A program made the position numbers and the translations under genes. Shown piece by piece: positions 13,834 through 16,024 of a stretch of DNA of 16,024 nt (its first letter is position 1; the number at the start of each line of letters is the position of its first letter). The notes under the pieces are model-generated. The model saw nothing but the letters and a program-made list of their open reading frames with translations. It was not told the origin of the DNA and made no database searches. The stretch comes from Bacillota bacterium. GTDB lineage: Bacteria > Bacillota > Sulfobacillia > RBS10-35 > JAJYVM01. Location of the stretch: positions 1-16,024 of the forward strand of contig JAJYVM010000032.1 of the NCBI GenBank assembly GCA_021792015.1, given 5' to 3'.

Positions 13834-14634
13834 CTAGGAGCCGGAAGCGGGCGGCGGCACCACGCGACGCTGAGCGCCGGCTTGGACGGTGACGGTGGTC
13901 GGCCGGCCGGCCACAAGGCCCAGCGGGTTGCCGGGCTCGGTCGCGCGGACGGTGAGGTCCACCTGCCCCGTTGTCGCGTCGGCCTCAAGCGCGATGAGCG
14001 TGACGGCCACACCGTGCGTGCGAAGGTTCGTGGTATTCGAGCGAAGGTAGGCGCGCGCCGCGGACCGCGGATCCGCGCTGGACGGGAACGCCAAGCCGTA
14101 CGCCACCCCGAAGCCGCCGGGCTGAAGACGCCAGGCGTCGCAGACCGAGACCGGCATGGAGAGCGGAGGAGCCGGATCGGCACCGACGGTCTCGCAGCCG
14201 GCTGCGGCCGCCCAGCCCGGAAGGCCCGCGGCGGATGTCGCGAAGAGGCGTGCGGCGAAAGTGCGGGGCAGGTTGGAGGTCTGCTCGGGCCCGTCGCGGC
14301 AGACCGGAGGGCCCGCGGCGAGGGGTGTGCGGGATGTGGCGCAAGCGAAGTCGTGCCAGGAGACGGCCAGCGACTCCCAGAGCGCGGCCCGGCCGGCAGC
14401 CGCCAGCGCGGCGGCGTCCGCAGCGGTCTGCAGTTGATCCCGGACGAGATACGCGGCACCGGCACCCAACGCTCCCATGGCCAGCGGCAGCAGGACAAGG
14501 AGCATGACCAGCGTCCACGGGAGCACCTGGCCCGAGGTCGCACACAGCAGACGCGCCCTGCTCCCTTTCCGCTCGATGCGGTCGCCGCGGGGGCTTCCGC
14601 GAGGGCGTCCTAAGACGGCGGCAGCAGCGGACAT
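13834..14634 (-). CDS. TadG-like Flp pilus assembly protein (long form)
   Basis: A 266-residue protein. The ATG at 14634 overlaps the preceding gene by 25 bases and has GGTGGG a few bases upstream. A basic leader (1-34) precedes SGQVLPWTLVMLLVLLPLAM (34-53), a single membrane helix, and then QTAADAAALAAAGRAA (69-84), the N-terminal signature of TadG-like proteins. The extracytoplasmic region of about 180 residues has Cys at 98, 112, 147 and 165, giving two possible disulfides. Its last 80 residues (RAYLRSNTTNL; VDLTVRATEPGNPLGLVAGR; TVTVQAGAQRRVVPPP) resemble the end of the shorter TadG-like gene at 5461-5922, so this is a second copy with an inserted Cys-bearing section. The role is probably a minor envelope or pilus-base component. 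Confidence 0.75.
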   Translation of the reverse strand: MSAAAAVLGRPRGSPRGDRIERKGSRARLLCATSGQVLPWTLVMLLVLLPLAMGALGAGAAYLVRDQLQTAADAAALAAAGRAALWESLAVSWHDFACATSRTPLAAGPPVCRDGPEQTSNLPRTFAARLFATSAAGLPGWAAAAGCETVGADPAPPLSMPVSVCDAWRLQPGGFGVAYGLAFPSSADPRSAARAYLRSNTTNLRTHGVAVTLIALEADATTGQVDLTVRATEPGNPLGLVAGRPTTVTVQAGAQRRVVPPPASGS

Positions 14635-15848
14635 GAGATCCCACCCCCGCAGGTCAGAACGGCCGGACAGGCGTCGGGTGCCGCGCACGGAATTCCGGAG
14701 GACGTGGTGGGCGGCTGCGTTTCGCACCAGGAGCTGAAGTCGGCGCCGGGCGGTGGGGCCTTTCCCGCTCGAGGGCCGCTCATGCAGGTCGGCGCATCTG
14801 GGCTGCCTTGGCGGGCGCACGCACCGCCCGGCTGGGTTTGCATCGGAGTCGGGCATTGTGGGGCTGGGACACAGTGGTCTGTGGCTGAGGCCGGCACGGG
14901 CGGGGCGCCGGTACTGGACTGGCATGACGGCGGGGCCGCTGGTGGACCGGGGCGAGGGTGTGGCGCAGGGCCGGGCTGCGGCACCGGCGGCGGTCCGCCG
15001 GTGGGCGGACCACATATCCCGGCCAGGTGCGCGTGAATCGAGAACGCGTAGTTCCACTCTTGGACCTCCCACTGGGGTGCGCCAGCGCTGGCGGTCAGCA
15101 CGAGGTTGACGTAGAGCGCCCCGGGCACGAGGGCGCCGGCAAGGACCGGGGGTGCGGCAGGGCCGAGGACCTGCCCGAACGTGGGCTGCTGCGTCCACAG
15201 GTCCGTGGGCTCAGACGCGTCTGGGACACCCGACATGTCAACCGCCGTCGTGTCGATGTATCCGTCGGCGGCCAGCTGCTGCAGAAAGCTGCCTGAGGTT
15301 GGGTAGTCAAATGGACCGCTTCCGACGGCCGAGGGATACTCCACCTGCCATGGCTGCACGCCTGACGCGGCTTGTGTGCAGGCTGTCACGGACATATCCG
15401 GTGATGACGAGAGCGCGAACGCCACATCGAGCGTGTAGCCGGTGGTGTCCTGCGTTTCCGTGATGGTCAAGGAGCCGAGGGAAATCACCTCGCCCGATGC
15501 GGTCTGGGTGACGGCCTTCGTGAGCTGCTGCGTGACCAGGTGCAGGGAGCCGGATCCTGGAGCAGGGAGGGGTGGGGGGGTCGGGGGTGCCGACGTGCTG
15601 TCCGTGCTCAGGAACGTGGGTACCGCGACTTGCTGGCACAGGACCGCCTCCACGCCACCCAAGCTTGCATCGGCGTCCGGGAGTAGACCCAGCGCCACCA
15701 GGCTCGTGACGAATTGACAGGTACCGGTCTGCGATGATGCATTTGCAGTCGAAGGGCTCGACGGAACAAGTAACCCCGTAACTACGATCGCGAGCCACGT
15801 TACGTTCCTGATGGTTTGCACAAAGGCTGGCCCGTAGCGTTTACGCAC
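14610..15848 (-). CDS. Secreted Pro/Cys-rich protein of unknown function
   Basis: A 412-residue product if started at the GTG at 15848. The frame is open to a TTG at 15959, but that adds 37 residues ahead of the signal peptide, so I prefer the shorter form; a GTG at 15821 is also possible. The signal segment is about 15-38 (TWLAIVVTGLLVPSSPSTANAS). The first domain (40-275) is strand-rich, with a Pro-rich linker near 87-97 (SAPPTPPPLPAP) and a core including EVISLGSLTITETQDTTGYT. From about 280 it becomes a Pro-rich, low-complexity tail with 11 Cys between 279 and 406, which would form disulfides outside the cell. No anchor or known domain is recognised. Codon GC is lower near the start. It overlaps the TadG-like gene downstream, so the two are probably made together. 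Confidence 0.65.
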   Translation of the reverse strand: MRKRYGPAFVQTIRNVTWLAIVVTGLLVPSSPSTANASSQTGTCQFVTSLVALGLLPDADASLGGVEAVLCQQVAVPTFLSTDSTSAPPTPPPLPAPGSGSLHLVTQQLTKAVTQTASGEVISLGSLTITETQDTTGYTLDVAFALSSSPDMSVTACTQAASGVQPWQVEYPSAVGSGPFDYPTSGSFLQQLAADGYIDTTAVDMSGVPDASEPTDLWTQQPTFGQVLGPAAPPVLAGALVPGALYVNLVLTASAGAPQWEVQEWNYAFSIHAHLAGICGPPTGGPPPVPQPGPAPHPRPGPPAAPPSCQSSTGAPPVPASATDHCVPAPQCPTPMQTQPGGACARQGSPDAPTCMSGPRAGKAPPPGADFSSWCETQPPTTSSGIPCAAPDACPAVLTCGGGISCPLLPPS

Positions 15849-16024
15849 GCGCGAGGCACTGGTGGAGCCCCCGCTGTGGTCGGATACGTCGAATGGCTGG
15901 CCGGCATTATGGCCCACACAAGCTTCACCCCAGCCGTCAAGGGTGCGGCAGAGGCCCAAACGATCCCACCCCCCGTCGCATGATCTAGCGACGGAGCCCG
16001 GTGAAAATCAGAACTCTGAACCGC
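15849..16024 (-). promoter_or_regulatory. Upstream region of the cluster with inverted repeats
   Basis: This stretch is more AT-rich than the rest of the window. It holds a 7-bp hairpin (CCGTCGC/GCGACGG, arms 15973-15979 and 15988-15994, 8-base loop) and a perfect short inverted repeat TCAGA-AC-TCTGA (16008-16019). A -10-like CATAAT on the minus strand is at 15906-15911. The nearest -35-like TTGACG (15935-15940) is 23 bases away, too far for a standard sigma-70 promoter. A promoter here would support the GTG start at 15848. Confidence 0.3.

Noticed and set aside
15906..15940. Sigma-70 promoter from TTGACG and CATAAT
   Set aside because: The 23-base spacer is well outside the usual 16-18; only the -10-like box is kept as a weak hint.
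15849..15959. Longer TTG start for the Pro/Cys-rich protein
   Set aside because: It would place about 37 extra polar residues before the signal peptide and would lie upstream of the possible -10 element; still possible because GGTGGG precedes it.
1..16024. tRNA, rRNA, CRISPR array, insertion sequence or attachment site
   Set aside because: I saw no regularly spaced repeats, transposase-like protein, terminal repeats or tRNA-like cloverleaf in the window.

Overview
The window is very GC-rich and almost entirely minus-strand. From about 15,850 down to 695 it carries closely packed genes, many abutting or overlapping, with purine-rich ribosome sites and GTG or TTG starts. It holds a complete core of a Tad/Flp-type (type IVc) pilus machine. 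No secretin (RcpA/CpaC) or TadD-like pilotin gene is visible. That absence, with the strong GGAGG-type ribosome sites, suggests a Gram-positive (monoderm) high-GC bacterium, perhaps a deep-branching high-GC Bacillota or an actinobacterium. The sequence alone does not fix the taxon.

Layout, read along the minus strand. (1) An upstream module (15,848-13,108): a secreted Pro/Cys-rich protein, a TadG-like protein with one N-terminal transmembrane helix, and an unrecognised two-helix membrane protein. (2) A 344-base stretch (13,107-12,764) with no convincing gene, which is the most likely place for the promoter of the tad core. (3) The tad core: cpaB/rcpC, cpaE/tadZ, tadA/cpaF, tadB, tadC, two tiny Flp-like pilins separated by a very strong hairpin, the prepilin peptidase tadV/cpaA, tadE, and a second, smaller TadG-like gene. 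(4) A downstream secreted module: a 1,124-residue PA14/fibronectin-III protein and a 452-residue beta-propeller-like protein. (5) A convergent plus-strand gene at the left edge, cut by the window start, separated from the cluster by a 231-base gap containing two strong hairpins.

How the parts fit, by known roles of the families: TadA powers assembly on the TadB/TadC membrane platform, TadZ positions the machine, TadV processes prepilins, and the two small pilins form the filament. The TadE and TadG-like proteins are minor pseudopilin-like or envelope components. The two large secreted proteins lie directly behind TadE/TadG in the same transcription unit, so I infer that they are displayed on, or exported with, the pilus, possibly as an adhesin and its partner. 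The most unusual parts are the two pilins, which lack the usual Glu at +5 and each end with a Cys pair; the hairpin between them; the PA14 protein; the TadZ receiver domain, which keeps all phosphorylation residues; and the repeated pairing of a TadG-like gene with a secreted protein at each end of the locus.
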